Assembly: GCA_030544685.1 (NCBI GenBank)
Contig: CP086683.1
Span: 2,356,001 to 2,420,000 of the forward strand
Length of the DNA: 64,000 nucleotides
From: Pseudomonas sp. B21_DOA
GTDB lineage: Bacteria; Pseudomonadota; Gammaproteobacteria; Pseudomonadales; Pseudomonadaceae
Direction of reading: 5' to 3'
In this document: piece after piece, positions 28,363-38,130 of the stretch
Position numbering within the stretch: the first letter of the stretch is position 1
Layout: every line of letters begins with the position of its first letter
Notes under the pieces: generated by a model
Told to the model about the DNA's origin: nothing
Databases searched by the model: none
Seen by the model: the letters and a program-made list of their open reading frames with translations, nothing else
Position numbers and translations under genes: made by a program

Positions 28363-29712
28363 ATGCAGAACTCGACCCAAGCGGCGAATGCCTGGCGCAT
28401 TCTGTTCCTGCTGTTCCTCGCCAACCTGTTCAATTTCTTCGACCGCACCATCCCGGCGATCATCATCGAACCGATCCGCATGGAATGGCATCTCAGCGAC
28501 TTTCAGCTGGGCATCATCGGCACCGCGTTCACCATCGTCTACGCCGTTGCCGGTCTGCCGCTGGGGCGCATGGCCGACACCGGTTCACGCAGCAAACTGA
28601 TGGGCTGGGGTCTGGCGACCTGGAGTGCGCTGACTGCGGTCAACGGTATGGTCGGCAGTTTCTGGAGCTTTTTGATCGTGCGCATGGGCATCGGCATCGG
28701 CGAAGCCAGTTACGCACCAGCGGCCAACTCGCTTATCGGCGATCTGTTTCCGGCACACCGTCGCGCGCGGGCGATGGGTATTTTCATGCTCGGCCTGCCG
28801 CTGGGGCTGCTGCTGGCATTCTTCACCATCGGCGCGATGGTCAAGGCCTTCGACAGCTGGCGCGCGCCGTTCTTCATCGCTGCCGTGCCGGGGTTGATCC
28901 TGGCGATTTTCATGTTCTTCATCAAAGAGCCAAAACGCGGCGCGGCAGAAACCGTGCAGGTCTCGCAGGAGAAAGTCGACCGGCCTATCCGTCGCGTCCT
29001 CGCCGTGCCGACCTTCCTGTGGCTGGTGATGGCCGGGCTGTGCTTCAACTTCGCCACGTATGCCTGCAACTCGTTTCTGGTGCCGATGCTGCAGCGTTAT
29101 TTCCTCATGCCGTTGCAGGAGGCGGCGGTGGCCACCGGCGTGATCGTCGGCGTCACCGGACTGGTCGGGCTGACCCTCGGCGGCTGGATTGCCGACAAGA
29201 TTCATCAGCGTTTCGCCAGTGGGCGGCTGCTGTTTGCCGCGTTCAGTCTGATCATTTCGACCCTGTGTACGGCGTGGGCGCTGCATGCCGGGCGCATCGA
29301 GATCGGTGTGTTCGTCGCGGTGTTCAGTGTCGGCTGGCTGTTCGCCTACAACTTTTATACCTGCGTGTACACGGCGATTCAGGACGTGGTCGAACCGCGC
29401 CTGCGGGCGACGGCGATGGCGTTGTTCTTCGCTGGTCTGTATCTGCTCGGCGGCGGGTTGGGGCCAGTGGTCGTGGGTGGGCTGTCGGATCACTTCGCGC
29501 ACACGGCGATGCTGTCGGCAGGAGCTGAACAGATGACCGAAGCGTTCAAGGCCGTCGGCCTGCATGACGCGATGTATCTGATCCCGGTGGCGCTGTTTTT
29601 GACCATGGTCTTTCTGTTTCTGGCATCGCGGTGTTTTGTGCGGGATGCGCAGCGGATGAAGGAGGGATTGGTGGCGGTGGTTGAGCCAGAAATTTCTGCG
29701 GCGACTGCATGA
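28363..29712 (+). CDS. MFS transporter, spinster-like family
   Basis: The 449-residue inner-membrane carrier has 12 hydrophobic segments. The MFS loop motif is present between TM2 and TM3 ('GLPLGRMADTGSRSKLMGWG'), and 'RMGIGIGEASYAPAANSLIGD' is typical of Spinster-like MFS proteins. Opening motif: 'FLANLFNFFDRTIPAIIIEPI'. The substrate is unknown; relatives are annotated as hexuronate, sphingolipid or organic-anion carriers. The gene is intact and monocistronic, followed by a REP doublet. Confidence 0.85.
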   Translation: MQNSTQAANAWRILFLLFLANLFNFFDRTIPAIIIEPIRMEWHLSDFQLGIIGTAFTIVYAVAGLPLGRMADTGSRSKLMGWGLATWSALTAVNGMVGSFWSFLIVRMGIGIGEASYAPAANSLIGDLFPAHRRARAMGIFMLGLPLGLLLAFFTIGAMVKAFDSWRAPFFIAAVPGLILAIFMFFIKEPKRGAAETVQVSQEKVDRPIRRVLAVPTFLWLVMAGLCFNFATYACNSFLVPMLQRYFLMPLQEAAVATGVIVGVTGLVGLTLGGWIADKIHQRFASGRLLFAAFSLIISTLCTAWALHAGRIEIGVFVAVFSVGWLFAYNFYTCVYTAIQDVVEPRLRATAMALFFAGLYLLGGGLGPVVVGGLSDHFAHTAMLSAGAEQMTEAFKAVGLHDAMYLIPVALFLTMVFLFLASRCFVRDAQRMKEGLVAVVEPEISAATA

Positions 29713-29715
29713 TTG

Positions 29716-29810
29716 CAATCGCTGGCAAGCCAGCTCCCACAGTGACCGAGTCGTACACATAATCTGTAAAACAACCCGGAACCTGTGGGAGCTGGCTTGC
29801 CAGCGAAGGG
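29716..29810. repeat. REP inverted pair, 'gctggcttgccagc' variant
   Basis: Inverted 'caatcgctggcaagccagct' units lie ~45 bp apart between the convergent MFS and rapA genes. Confidence 0.85.
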
Positions 29811-29844
29811 GCCATCAGCATCGCCGGATAAACATCAGACAAAC

Positions 29845-29880
29845 AAAAAGGCCCGCATCACTGCGGGCCTCTTGGTTTTC
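29845..29880 (-). terminator. rho-independent terminator of rapA
   Basis: A stem 'aggcccgca'/'tgcgggcct' with a short loop is followed on the minus strand by the T-run opposite 'caaaaag'. It lies ~20 bp past the rapA stop codon. Confidence 0.8.
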
Positions 29881-29898
29881 AGCGGTGGAGCGGGGCGA

Positions 29899-32745
29899 TT
29901 AGCCCGCTACCAGCACCCGAATCGCTTCCAGGCGCAGCGCCGCTTTGTCGAGCATCGCCAGACCTTGCTCACGCTGAGTGCGCAACGCCTCCAGTTCGCT
30001 GTCGCGCACCGTCGGGTTGACCGCTTGCAACGCGGTCAGGCGCGCCAGTTCTTCATCAGTGTCGGCGGCCAGACGACGGCGCGCTTCGGCTACACGCTCG
30101 GCATGACGCGGGGCGATCTTTTCTTCGCCGGCGTTGATCCGAGGCGTCAGCTGATCGCGCTGGGCCTGGATGAACTTGTTGGCGCTGGCCCGTGGCACGC
30201 TTTCCAACTGGTCGTTGAGGGTTTCGAAGGACACCCGTGGCGACAGGTCGTTGCCGTTGGCATCGAGCAGGCAGCGCAGCGCCGCCGGCGGCAGGTAGCG
30301 ACCCAGTTGCAGCGAGCGCGGTGCGACCACTTCGCTGACGTAGAGCAATTCGAGCAACACGGTGCCTGGTTTCAACGCCTTGTTCTTGATCAGCGCGACG
30401 GCGGTGTTGCCCATCGAACCGGACAGCACCAGGTCCATGCCGCCCTGCACCATCGGGTGTTCCCAGGTGATGAACTGCATGTCTTCGCGCGACAGCGCCT
30501 GGTTGCGGTCGTAAGTGATGGTCACCCCTTCGTCGTCGCCCAGCGGGAAGCTGGCGTCGAGCATCTTCTCGCTCGGCTTGAGGATCAGGGCGTTTTCCGA
30601 ATGGTCTTCGCTGTCGATGCCAAACGCGTCGAACAGGGTTTCCATGTAGATCGGCAGGGCGAACTGGTCGTCCTGCTCAAGGATCGCCTCGACCAGCGCT
30701 TCACCTTCGCCAGCGCCGCCGGAATTCAATTCCAGCAGACGGTCGCGGCCGGTGTGCAGCTCGGCTTCGAGACGCTCACGCTCGGCGCGTGCTTCGTCGA
30801 TCAGCGCTTGCCACTCGCCGTCATCGGCTTCTTCGAGCAGCGGCAGCAGGCGCGGGCCGAACTGGTGCTGCAAGGCGTTGCCGGTCGGGCAGGTGTTGAG
30901 GAAGGCGTTGAGCGCTTCGTGGTACCACTGGAACAGGCGCTGTTGCGGGCTGGTTTCCAGGTACGGCACGTGCAGTTCGATGATGTGTTTCTGGCCGATC
31001 CGGTCGAGACGACCGATGCGCTGCTCGAGCAGGTCCGGGTGCGACGGCAGATCGAACAGCACCAAGTGGTGAGCGAACTGGAAGTTGCGACCTTCACTGC
31101 CGATTTCCGAACAGATCAGCACCTGCGCGCCGAATTCTTCGTCGGCGAAGTAGGCGGCGGCGCGGTCACGCTCGAGGATGTTCATGCCTTCGTGGAACAC
31201 CGTGGCCGGGATGCCGGAACGCACGCGCAACGCGTCTTCCAGGTCCATCGCGGTTTCGGCGTGGGCGCAGATCACCAGCACTTTGGTGCGCTTGAGCATT
31301 TTCAGTTGATCGATCAGCCACTCGACGCGCGGGTCGAATTTCCACCAGCGCTCTTCTTCGCTGGCGTCCGGCTGGGCCTGGAAGCTGACTTCCGGGTACA
31401 GCTCGGCGTGCTCGCCCAGCGGCAGTTCGAGGTATTCGTCGGGGCACGGCAGCGGATACGGATGCAGTTTGCGCTCCGGGAAACCCTGCACGGCGGCGCG
31501 GGTATTACGGAACAGCACGCGGCCGGTGCCGTGGCGATCGAGCAGTTCACGCACGAGGCGGGCGCTGGCTTCAGTATCGCCATCGTTGACGGCGGTGAGC
31601 AGGGCTTCGCCTTCATTGCCGAGGAAACCGTGAATGGTCTTGTGCGCCTCGGCGGAGAGACGGCCCTTGTCGAGCAGTTCCTGCACCGCTTCGGCGACCG
31701 GGCGATAGTTATCGCTCTCGGCGCGGAACGCGGCCAGGTCGTGGAAACGGTTCGGGTCGAGCAGGCGCAGACGGGCGAAGTGGCTGTCCTGACCGAGTTG
31801 TTCCGGGGTGGCGGTGAGCAGCAGCACGCCGGGGATGACTTCGGCCAGTTGCTCGACCAGCGAGTATTCCGCACTGGCTTTTTCTTCATGCCAGACCAGG
31901 TGGTGCGCTTCGTCGACCACCAGCAGGTCCCAACCGGCAGCGAACAAGGCGTCCTGTGCCTTCTCGTCGTCGACCAGCCACTCCAGCGCGACCAGCGCCA
32001 GTTGCGTGTCTTCGAACGGGTTGGTGGCATCACTTTCGATGAAGCGTTCTTCGTCGAACAGCGCGACCTGCAGGTTGAAGCGGCGGCGCATCTCCACCAG
32101 CCACTGATGCTGGAGGTTTTCCGGAACCAGAATCAGCACGCGGTTGGCGCGGCCCGAAAGCAGTTGGCGATGGATGACCAGACCGGCTTCGATGGTTTTA
32201 CCCAGTCCCACTTCGTCCGCCAGCAATACCCGTGGGGCGATACGGTCGGCGACTTCGCGGGCGATGTGCAACTGGTGTGCGATCGGCTGCGCGCGCACGC
32301 CGCCCAGGCCCCAGAGCGAGGACTGCAACTGGCGGCTGGTGTGTTCAAGGGTGTTGTAGCGCAGGGAGAACCACGACAGCGGGTCGATCTGCCCGGCGAA
32401 CAGGCGGTCGCTGGCCAGACGGAACTGAATGAAGTTAGACAGCTGGGTTTCCGGCAGGGTGACCACTTCGTTCTGCCCGTTGAGGCCGTGATAGACCATC
32501 AGGCCGTCGACGTCGTCGACCTGCTGCACGGTCATCTTCCAGCCTTCGAAATGGGTGATGGAGTCGCCGGGCGAGAACCGCACGCGGGTCAGGGGCGCAT
32601 TCCGTAGCGCGTACTGGCGGGTTTCGCCAGTGGCCGGGTAAAGCACGGTCAGCAAGCGGCCGTCCTGTGCCAGAACGGTGCCTAAACCAAGCTCTGCTTC
32701 GCTGTCACTGATCCAGCGTTGCCCCGGTTGATACTGCTGCGCCAT
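29899..32745 (-). CDS. rapA: RNA polymerase-associated ATPase RapA (HepA)
   Basis: Swi2/Snf2-type ATPase of 948 aa that binds core RNA polymerase and helps recycle it after transcription. An N-terminal Tudor-like RNAP-binding region (~1-110) opens with '[18 protein letters not shown]'. Walker A 'ADEVGLGKT' lies at 176-184, the DEAH box at 278-281 and 'LLTATP' at ~335. The helicase C domain carries '[16 protein letters not shown]' and '[11 protein letters not shown]'. Length and domains match E. coli RapA (968 aa). Start ATG 32743-32745. The gene is intact. Confidence 0.97.
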   Translation of the reverse strand: MAQQYQPGQRWISDSEAELGLGTVLAQDGRLLTVLYPATGETRQYALRNAPLTRVRFSPGDSITHFEGWKMTVQQVDDVDGLMVYHGLNGQNEVVTLPETQLSNFIQFRLASDRLFAGQIDPLSWFSLRYNTLEHTSRQLQSSLWGLGGVRAQPIAHQLHIAREVADRIAPRVLLADEVGLGKTIEAGLVIHRQLLSGRANRVLILVPENLQHQWLVEMRRRFNLQVALFDEERFIESDATNPFEDTQLALVALEWLVDDEKAQDALFAAGWDLLVVDEAHHLVWHEEKASAEYSLVEQLAEVIPGVLLLTATPEQLGQDSHFARLRLLDPNRFHDLAAFRAESDNYRPVAEAVQELLDKGRLSAEAHKTIHGFLGNEGEALLTAVNDGDTEASARLVRELLDRHGTGRVLFRNTRAAVQGFPERKLHPYPLPCPDEYLELPLGEHAELYPEVSFQAQPDASEEERWWKFDPRVEWLIDQLKMLKRTKVLVICAHAETAMDLEDALRVRSGIPATVFHEGMNILERDRAAAYFADEEFGAQVLICSEIGSEGRNFQFAHHLVLFDLPSHPDLLEQRIGRLDRIGQKHIIELHVPYLETSPQQRLFQWYHEALNAFLNTCPTGNALQHQFGPRLLPLLEEADDGEWQALIDEARAERERLEAELHTGRDRLLELNSGGAGEGEALVEAILEQDDQFALPIYMETLFDAFGIDSEDHSENALILKPSEKMLDASFPLGDDEGVTITYDRNQALSREDMQFITWEHPMVQGGMDLVLSGSMGNTAVALIKNKALKPGTVLLELLYVSEVVAPRSLQLGRYLPPAALRCLLDANGNDLSPRVSFETLNDQLESVPRASANKFIQAQRDQLTPRINAGEEKIAPRHAERVAEARRRLAADTDEELARLTALQAVNPTVRDSELEALRTQREQGLAMLDKAALRLEAIRVLVAG

Positions 32746-32983
32746 GCTGCCTGACTCCCACCTTGAAAAAGCGGGCTATCTTAACGGAATGCGACCCTGA
32801 GGGCCAAAGGAATAGGAGCAGCGGCAAGCTTTTAGCTTCGAGCTGCAAGCTGAAGCCGAGGCGTCATGTGTCGCTTTTTCAAGCGGCAGGGCACCAGTCA
32901 GTGTCTACCGAGTCACAAGTTTGCGACAGGCGGCTCAAGGCGCCTGCGCCCCAGCCGATAGCCTGCAGACAGGAGACCTTTAT

Positions 32984-33325
32984 ATGTTGCCACCGATGCT
33001 CCCCTTGAGCGCCGTGCCGATCACTTCCCAGCAGGATCCGATCCGCCAGCGGCCGGACATCCCGCCAGTGGTGCCGGTGCAGGAAAGCTCCAACGAAAGC
33101 ACGATCGATCTGCAGAAACGTGATCCGGAAGAGGATCGCCTGCTGGCGCGCGAAGAACAGCGTCGCCAACAGGAGCGTGATCGTCGGCGTCGCGAGGCGG
33201 ATGAGGATCCTGAAGAGCATTTGGCCGTGCCGGGCACTGAGCTGAACGCTGACAACACCGTACCGGTGGTGCCGTTGATAGACGATCAGCCGCGTCAGGG
33301 CTTGTGGGTCGATATCGAGATTTGA
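32984..33325 (+). CDS. conserved Arg/Glu-rich pseudomonad protein of unknown function
   Basis: The 113-residue protein is Pro-rich at the start ('MLPPMLPLSAVPI'). It has a very charged central helix ('REEQRRQQERDRRRREADEDPEEH') that may be coiled-coil, and a short hydrophobic end ('GLWVDIEI'). Start ATG 32984 is chosen because 'aggaga' lies 7-8 bases before it. It has no known domain and no signal peptide. Orthologues in pseudomonads have been mislabelled aspartate-semialdehyde dehydrogenase, which nothing in this sequence supports. It is divergent from rapA. Confidence 0.65.
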   Translation: MLPPMLPLSAVPITSQQDPIRQRPDIPPVVPVQESSNESTIDLQKRDPEEDRLLAREEQRRQQERDRRRREADEDPEEHLAVPGTELNADNTVPVVPLIDDQPRQGLWVDIEI

Positions 33326-33419
33326 CCGATGACTGGTCAGCGTCTGCGCCACGCGGCATGATTGGCGCAATCCTGCCGGTGACGGCAGCTCTGATCTCTT
33401 TTGCGATGTGCCGGACGCC

Positions 33420-33581
33420 ATGAGCCAAGACGACAAACTGATCGACCTCAGCACTGAACGCGCCAAGCGTGTGCATGACCTCAACGAGAAACGCTTGAAC
33501 GAAGTGCGCAACGCCTTCGAGCAGGCGATGCCGTTGGGAAAAACCAAGAAAAAGTCGAAGAACAAGCCGAAAAAGCGTTGA
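33420..33581 (+). CDS. small basic-tailed protein (53 aa)
   Basis: A short frame starts at ATG 33420-33422 and ends at TGA 33579-33581. It encodes 'MSQDDKLIDLSTERAKR', an amphipathic helix ('NEKRLNEVRNAFEQAMPLG') and a Lys-rich end ('KTKKKSKNKPKKR'). Codon usage is like the neighbouring genes, and the acidic-helix-then-basic-tail layout looks deliberate. The ribosome-binding site is weak. A nucleic-acid-binding or ribosome-associated role is a guess from the tail. It follows the charged 113-residue gene by 94 bp. Confidence 0.55.
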   Translation: MSQDDKLIDLSTERAKRVHDLNEKRLNEVRNAFEQAMPLGKTKKKSKNKPKKR

Positions 33582-33724
33582 TCTCCCACTGCATTGGTTG
33601 ATGCAGGTCAGTTATTTCCCTCCTTTATTTCTCAACGTTGCGGATATTGATCCTGGTCAATATGTGCGCCTGTGTGTTTGTTAATTTGAATCCATCGCAG
33701 CAAAGCAGGGCCAGGAGGCCAGTC

Positions 33725-33838
33725 ATGTTTTTCGATAACGTGGTGTTTGCCGGGGTTCTCACGGTGGGGCTCATGGTGCTGTTTTTTGCAGGGTTTGGAT
33801 TTTTTATCTGGAAGGATGCGCATAAGCGGCGCAAGTGA
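33725..33838 (+). CDS. ccoM: CcoM-like single-span cytochrome cbb3 oxidase subunit (37 aa)
   Basis: A 37-residue peptide begins 'MFFDNVVFAGVLTVGLM', has one transmembrane helix and ends 'FFIWKDAHKRRK'. This closely resembles CcoM, the small extra subunit found in Pseudomonas stutzeri cbb3 oxidase and needed for its stability. ATG 33725 is preceded by a perfect 'aggagg' six bases upstream; an in-frame upstream ATG at 33638 has none and would add a meaningless leader. No cco genes are nearby, as expected for this unlinked subunit. The family call is from memory of the short sequence. Confidence 0.7.
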   Translation: MFFDNVVFAGVLTVGLMVLFFAGFGFFIWKDAHKRRK

Positions 33839-33873
33839 GTTCTTCTGGATTTGATGGGCACGCAAGGCATTTT

Positions 33874-33900
33874 GGGGCGACTTCGGTTGCCCCTTTTTTG
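33874..33900 (+). terminator. rho-independent terminator after ccoM
   Basis: A 'ggggcgac'/'gttgcccc' stem with a TTCG-type loop is followed by six T. It starts ~35 bp after the ccoM stop. Confidence 0.88.
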
Positions 33901-34300
33901 GCCGTGGCGGCCTGTGGGCCGACCAGGCTGTTTGGGGTTTGGGTGAATATCCGTTGCTTCGGTAGCGGCTGCTGGCGGTTTCGCCCTTACGGCGAGTCAC
34001 CTTTTTCAAACGCCAAAAAGGTAACCCAAAAGGCTAGCTTCTACGTTCGGCCCTCGCAGGCTCGGGTTCCTTCGCTGCGGGACTGATCCGGGCGCAGCGG
34101 CTACGGTTTGCTTCGCTGCACCTCCCTCCGCTGTGTACGACTGCGTCGTACGGTCGCTGCGCTCCCACGCCCGGTTCAATCCCTCCACTCAGCCTTCCGA
34201 CGTCGCCTGTGAATCAAGATCAAAAGCGGTACTCGAGCTTGCGCTCATTGTTTTGAGTGGTGAAAAGCGTGTGGTCTGCTTTGGATCTGTGTTGGATTCG

Positions 34301-34448
34301 CCCCTCACCCCAGCCCTCTCCCGAGGGAGAGGGGCCGATTTATGTGGTGTTCAAAACCTGCATTCGACTCGGTATCGCAAGTCGGCATATTTCGCCTAAA
34401 CACCTCGGTCAGTCCCCTCTTCCTCCGGGAGAGGGCTAGGGTGAGGGG
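34301..34448. repeat. long inverted repeat ('ccctcaccccagccctctccc' family)
   Basis: The left arm 'cccctcaccccagccctctc' (34301-34320) is matched by the inverted right arm 'gagagggctagggtgagggg' (34429-34448). The inner part is ~110 bp. This arm sequence is a common dispersed intergenic repeat in gammaproteobacteria. No transposase or frame lies within it. Confidence 0.75.
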
Positions 34449-34517
34449 CTCTTGATCTGGCTTTTGCTTTGGCTTTTGATCTCTTGCCCCTTCGGCAGAC
34501 TTCTTACCCCCAATAAC

Positions 34518-34553
34518 AAAAAAGGCGTGATCCTCACGAATCACGCCCTTTCC
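34518..34553 (-). terminator. rho-independent terminator of pit
   Basis: A stem 'ggcgtgat'/'atcacgcc' has A-rich and T-rich flanks on either side. It lies ~20 bp after the pit stop codon on the minus strand. Confidence 0.85.
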
Positions 34554-34569
34554 AATCAACAGCTAACGA

Positions 34570-36045
34570 TCAACTACCCAAAGCCTTGGAAGCTAACCAG
34601 AACAACCCGGCCGACAGCGCCACGGTCGCTGGCAAGGTCAACACCCAGGCCAGCAAAATGGTCTTGACCGTGCCACCCTGCAGGCCGCTTTTGTTGGCAA
34701 CCATGGTCCCGGCCACACCCGAAGACAACACGTGAGTGGTCGACACCGGCAGGCTGAAGATGTTGGCCATGCCGATCAAACTGGCGGTGGTGATCTGCGC
34801 CGACATGCCCTGGGAATAGGTCATGCCCTGCTTGCCGATCTTCTCGCCAATGGTCAGCACTACGCGCTTCCAGCCGACCATGGTGCCCAGGCCCAGTGCC
34901 AGGGCGACCGCCAGAATCACCCAGAACGGGGCGTATTCAGTGGTGGTGGTCAGGTCTTTGCGCAGCTTGTCGAGGTCAGCCTTTTCACGGGCTTCGAGGC
35001 CTGGCAGCTTGCCGACTTTCTTCGCCGTGTCGTCCAGGCAGAGCAGGTAGCGACGCACTTCGATGCGGCTGTCCGACGACAGCGAATGGTAGTCCGCTAC
35101 ACCTTTGAGGGTGTGCAGCAGGGCGGTGATGGTCGGTTCGGTCTGCTGCGGGTTGCAGCGGAATTTCTCCGGCAGGTCGCCTTCCACGCTCTTGCCCAGT
35201 GCCAGGAACTCGCCCAGCGAATCGGCGTTGCGCTGGTAGAACTGGCTCAGGTGCAGGGTCGCGTCGCGGGTGCGTTCGATCTGGTAGGTGGTGCTGTTCA
35301 GGTCGAGCACGAACTGCGCCGGGACGATGCCGATCAGCACCAGCATGATCAGGCCGATGCCTTTCTGACCGTCGTTGGAACCGTGCACGAAGCTCACGGC
35401 CATGGCCGAGATCACCAGGACCAGACGGTTCCAGAACGGTGGGTGCTTTTTGTCGTCGATCTTGCGGCGCTGTTCCGGCGTCTTGTGCATCTTCGACAGC
35501 GGGCGCCACCATTTCAGGCCGATCAGCACCAGTGCGGCGATGAGGAAGCCGGCCATCGGCGAGAACACCAGCGAGGCGCCGATGTCGATCGCTTTCTGCC
35601 AGTTCACGCCATCTCTCAACGGGATGTCGTTGATCAGCGCGTTGGCCAGGCCGACACCGAGGATCGAGCCGATCAGGGTGTGCGAGCTGGAAGCCGGGAT
35701 ACCGAAGTACCAGGTGCCCAAATTCCAGGCGATGGCCGCGGCGAGCAACGAGAACACCATCGCCAGGCCATGGCCGGTGTTCACATTGATCAGCAGCTCA
35801 ACCGGCAGCAAGTGGACGATGGCATACGCCACGCCAACGCCGCCCAGCAGCACGCCGAGGAAATTGAACACACCGGAAAAGAACACCGCCAGGTGTGGCG
35901 GCATGGCTTTGGTGTAGATAACAGTGGCTACCGCGTTAGCGGTGTCATGAAATCCATTGATGAACTCGAAGGCGAGGACAAACGTCAGGGCGAGCAAGAG
36001 GCTCACAAGCACCCAAGCATCCAGTCCGCTGAATAAATCGATCAT
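34570..36045 (-). CDS. pitA: low-affinity inorganic phosphate transporter (Pit family)
   Basis: The 491-residue inner-membrane carrier couples metal-phosphate uptake to protons. The two PiT signatures are visible: 'FEFINGFHDTANAVATVIYT' near the N-terminus (~27-46) and 'MAVSFVHGSNDGQKGIGL' in the middle. A soluble loop of ~130 residues separates the halves, as in E. coli PitA (499 aa). It ends 'WLASKALGS'. The gap 36046-36415 upstream shows no Pho-box that could be recognised by eye and no gene. Confidence 0.93.
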   Translation of the reverse strand: MIDLFSGLDAWVLVSLLLALTFVLAFEFINGFHDTANAVATVIYTKAMPPHLAVFFSGVFNFLGVLLGGVGVAYAIVHLLPVELLINVNTGHGLAMVFSLLAAAIAWNLGTWYFGIPASSSHTLIGSILGVGLANALINDIPLRDGVNWQKAIDIGASLVFSPMAGFLIAALVLIGLKWWRPLSKMHKTPEQRRKIDDKKHPPFWNRLVLVISAMAVSFVHGSNDGQKGIGLIMLVLIGIVPAQFVLDLNSTTYQIERTRDATLHLSQFYQRNADSLGEFLALGKSVEGDLPEKFRCNPQQTEPTITALLHTLKGVADYHSLSSDSRIEVRRYLLCLDDTAKKVGKLPGLEAREKADLDKLRKDLTTTTEYAPFWVILAVALALGLGTMVGWKRVVLTIGEKIGKQGMTYSQGMSAQITTASLIGMANIFSLPVSTTHVLSSGVAGTMVANKSGLQGGTVKTILLAWVLTLPATVALSAGLFWLASKALGS

Positions 36046-36415
36046 GAAGGTTTTCTGACCCGGTCGTAAGGGGCGCGATTATGCCAGAAAAGACAGGAAA
36101 TCGATGCCCTGTCTGCTCATTGGTCACAGGCATCTACGATCTAATTTGTTGCAGGGCGTGAAAACCAAGCGGTGCGCAGGGTTTTTCAACTAATTGATTT
36201 TAATGAATAAATTGGATTTTTAAGGCGAATTTTCCGACGCCGCATAGTCTCAAACGTTTGTCTGAAATATCTCTGAAACCTGTGGGACGCTCGTTCACAA
36301 GCCGCAAAACAGTGATGCAGCCGCTGCCCGCGGATAGCGGGCGCGCGAGGTGTCGTCTTGCCACCGCGCTGTGGCCGAGGTGGACGCCGACTATCGAATG
36401 CTCAACCGCCATGGC

Positions 36416-36615
36416 TCATGGCTCTTCGGCTTTGAGTTCCTTTTCGATCTTTTCGATTTCCTGCTTGAATACCTGATCCTGAACAGTAGGGCGCTTGCGC
36501 CATGCCTTGCGTTCCGGTTCCGGCTGAGCGGCGTAGGTGGTGACTTCCCGCCGTAAACTTCCTTGTAACGTTGTTCCTGGCGCTCTAGTTCCGCGCGCAG
36601 TTCGTCTTTTGTCAC
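36416..36615 (-). CDS. small conserved pseudomonad protein, frame broken at 36547-36549
   Basis: The restored ~66-residue protein starts at GTG 36613-36615 ('[22 protein letters not shown]'). It reads on as '[20 protein letters not shown]', then a charged helix ('[13 protein letters not shown]') to TGA at 36416-36418. A GGG run (coding strand) after 'VYGG' breaks the frame; one extra G restores it. The protein is highly charged and probably helical or coiled. Its function is unknown and it has no partner gene nearby. Confidence 0.7.
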
Positions 36616-37134
36616 GGTGCTACCTGTATGAGTTGAATTGAATATCCGGTGAAACACACTGCAACGAGTCAATTGAGCGAATCCGCCAGTCATCCACAGC
36701 CCGATCAGGCCGGGTGGCATTGGAGAGGCGATCAAGACTTCCGTGTTACAGGCGGCTACGGCACCAGATAAAAACTGACGCAGCATCAGTTTCCTGTTTC
36801 AGCGAGCGCTGGCGTTGCATGTGTGATGGGCGCCGGGCGCTGGCCGGAGCTGAGACGAAGGACCTCGTTTCAGCAAGTCGCAGGCTTTTGATTAAAGCGC
36901 CGCGATCAGGGTGCATTATAGCGGCCGATTCGGGAATGACTATCTTTGCCAAGTTAAAAACGGTTCTGAATGTGTGATGGTTTTGTTGCTGGCAACTTTT
37001 GCCGCTAGTTAAGTGTAAAGACAGCGTTATAGAACAGGCGTTCTGTTTTTGGCGCCATTAACTGGAACAACTAAGTTGCGAGCAGAATCGCTAAAGCGGC
37101 CTCAAGGATGAAGAGGAGGGCAGGGGTCTGGATT
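36616..37134. other. intergenic stretch without recognised gene
   Basis: About 520 bp between the small charged-protein gene and the PcaR box of pcaR. Composition is mixed, with an AT-rich part near 36930-37080 that could hold promoters. No frame has a convincing ribosome-binding site, and no RNA gene or repeat was recognised. Confidence 0.5.
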
Positions 37135-37166
37135 GCGATTATCGGTCGGCGGTTCGATAATCGCCC
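37135..37166. promoter_or_regulatory. PcaR-type box upstream of pcaR
   Basis: The palindrome 'gcgattatcg' (37135-37144) is mirrored by 'cgataatcgc' (37155-37164). Its right half contains 'gttcgataatcgccc' (37152-37166), which differs from the PcaR consensus recalled from P. putida (GTTCGATAATCGCAC) at only one position. It lies ~80 bp before the pcaR start, which fits autoregulation. Confidence 0.75.
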
Positions 37167-37246
37167 AATGTTGGCGCCCCGGTGCTTGTGCATCGCGCGG
37201 CGAGCCGTTTGACTAGGCATCGATGCGTGCCGGACAAGGACAAGAA

Positions 37247-38087
37247 ATGAACGATCAAATGCGCAACTCCTTCACGTCGGTGGCGCCGCCCATCGTCGCC
37301 TCGCCGGCCAAGCGCATTCAGGCGCTGACTGGTGATCCGGATTTCATGACCTCGCTGGCCCGAGGCCTGGCGGTGGTGCAGGCGTTTCAGGAACGCAAAC
37401 GCCACCTGACCATTGCGCAGATCAGTCATCGCACGGAAATCCCCGCGCCGCCGTGCGTCGTTGCCTGCACACCTTGATCAAGCTCGGCTACGCCACCACT
37501 GACGGGCGCACCTATTCGCTGCTGCCAAAAGTGCTGACCCTTGGTCATGCCTATCTGTCCTCGACACCGCTGGCCGTATCCGCCCAACCGTATCTGGACC
37601 GCATGAGCGAGCAGCTGCACGAAGCCTGCAACATGGCGACGCTGGAGGGCGATGACATTCTCTATATCGCGCGTTCGGCGACCACTCAGCGATTGATCTC
37701 GGTCGACCTTTCCGTCGGCGGGCGTCTCCCTGCCTATTGCACGTCGATGGGGCGCATTCTGTTGGCCGCGCTGGACGACACCTCCTGGGCGAATACCTCG
37801 ACCACGCCGAACTGGTGGCCAAGACCAGCCGCACCATTCATACCCCCGACGCGTTGCTCGAATGTTTGCAGCAGGTGCGGCAGCAGGGCTGGTGCATTGT
37901 CGATCAGGAACTGGAACAGGGCCTGCGCTCGATCGCCGTGCCGGTGTACGACGCCTCCGGGCAAGTGGTCGCCGCGCTGAATGTCAGCACCCACGCCGGG
38001 CGGGTCAGTCGCGCCGAGCTGGAGCAGCGCTTCCTGCCCGGCCTGCTCAGCGCCAGTCGCGACCTCAGTGCGCAGCTGTTCGCCTGA
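37247..38087 (+). CDS. pcaR: IclR-family pca regulator PcaR, frame broken at 37441-37444 and 37784-37785
   Basis: The restored ~281-residue protein has an IclR winged helix-turn-helix (~residues 33-95: 'FMTSLARGLAVVQAF', 'LTIAQISHRTEIPRAAVRRCL') and an effector domain ('YCTSMGRILLAA', 'DQELEQGLRSIAVPVYDASG'). It closely follows P. putida PcaR, which binds beta-ketoadipate and activates pca transcription. Two single-base losses break it: a CCCC run after 'TEIP' and a CC pair after 'DDTS'. One extra C at each restores 'TEIPRAAVRRC' and 'DDTSLGEYLDH'. It heads the pca cluster. Confidence 0.92.
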
Positions 38088-38094
38088 GGAAGCT

Positions 38095-38130
38095 GTTCGA
38101 TAAACGCACAGTGTTGCGTTTATCGAATTG
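38095..38130. promoter_or_regulatory. PcaR-type box upstream of pcaK
   Basis: 'GTTCGATAAACGCAC' (38095-38109) is followed by its inverted partner 'tgcgtttatcgaat' (38114-38127), making an almost perfect palindrome just after the pcaR stop. It is ~250 bp before the pcaK ATG. It matches the recalled P. putida PcaR consensus except for one base (AAACG for AATCG). Confidence 0.8.

Larger units (their letters stand above)
33839..34569. other. 731 bp non-coding gap with terminators and repeats
   Basis: Between ccoM and pit there is no credible gene. It holds a terminator (33874-33900), a block at ~33960-34190 that looks like a dispersed Pseudomonas intergenic sequence ('cgccaaaaaggtaacccaaa' and GC-rich direct/inverted motifs), a long inverted repeat (34301-34448) and the pit terminator (34518-34553). 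Several short frames occur but lack ribosome-binding sites and coding bias. Confidence 0.6.

Noticed and set aside
29785..32607. 940-residue plus-strand frame
   Set aside because: It is the antisense of rapA. It has no family resemblance and no ribosome-binding site, and it exists only because GC-rich codon bias leaves the opposite frame open.
34301..34448. Insertion-sequence remnant
   Set aside because: The inverted arms carry no transposase frame and no target duplication was seen; it fits a dispersed intergenic repeat better.
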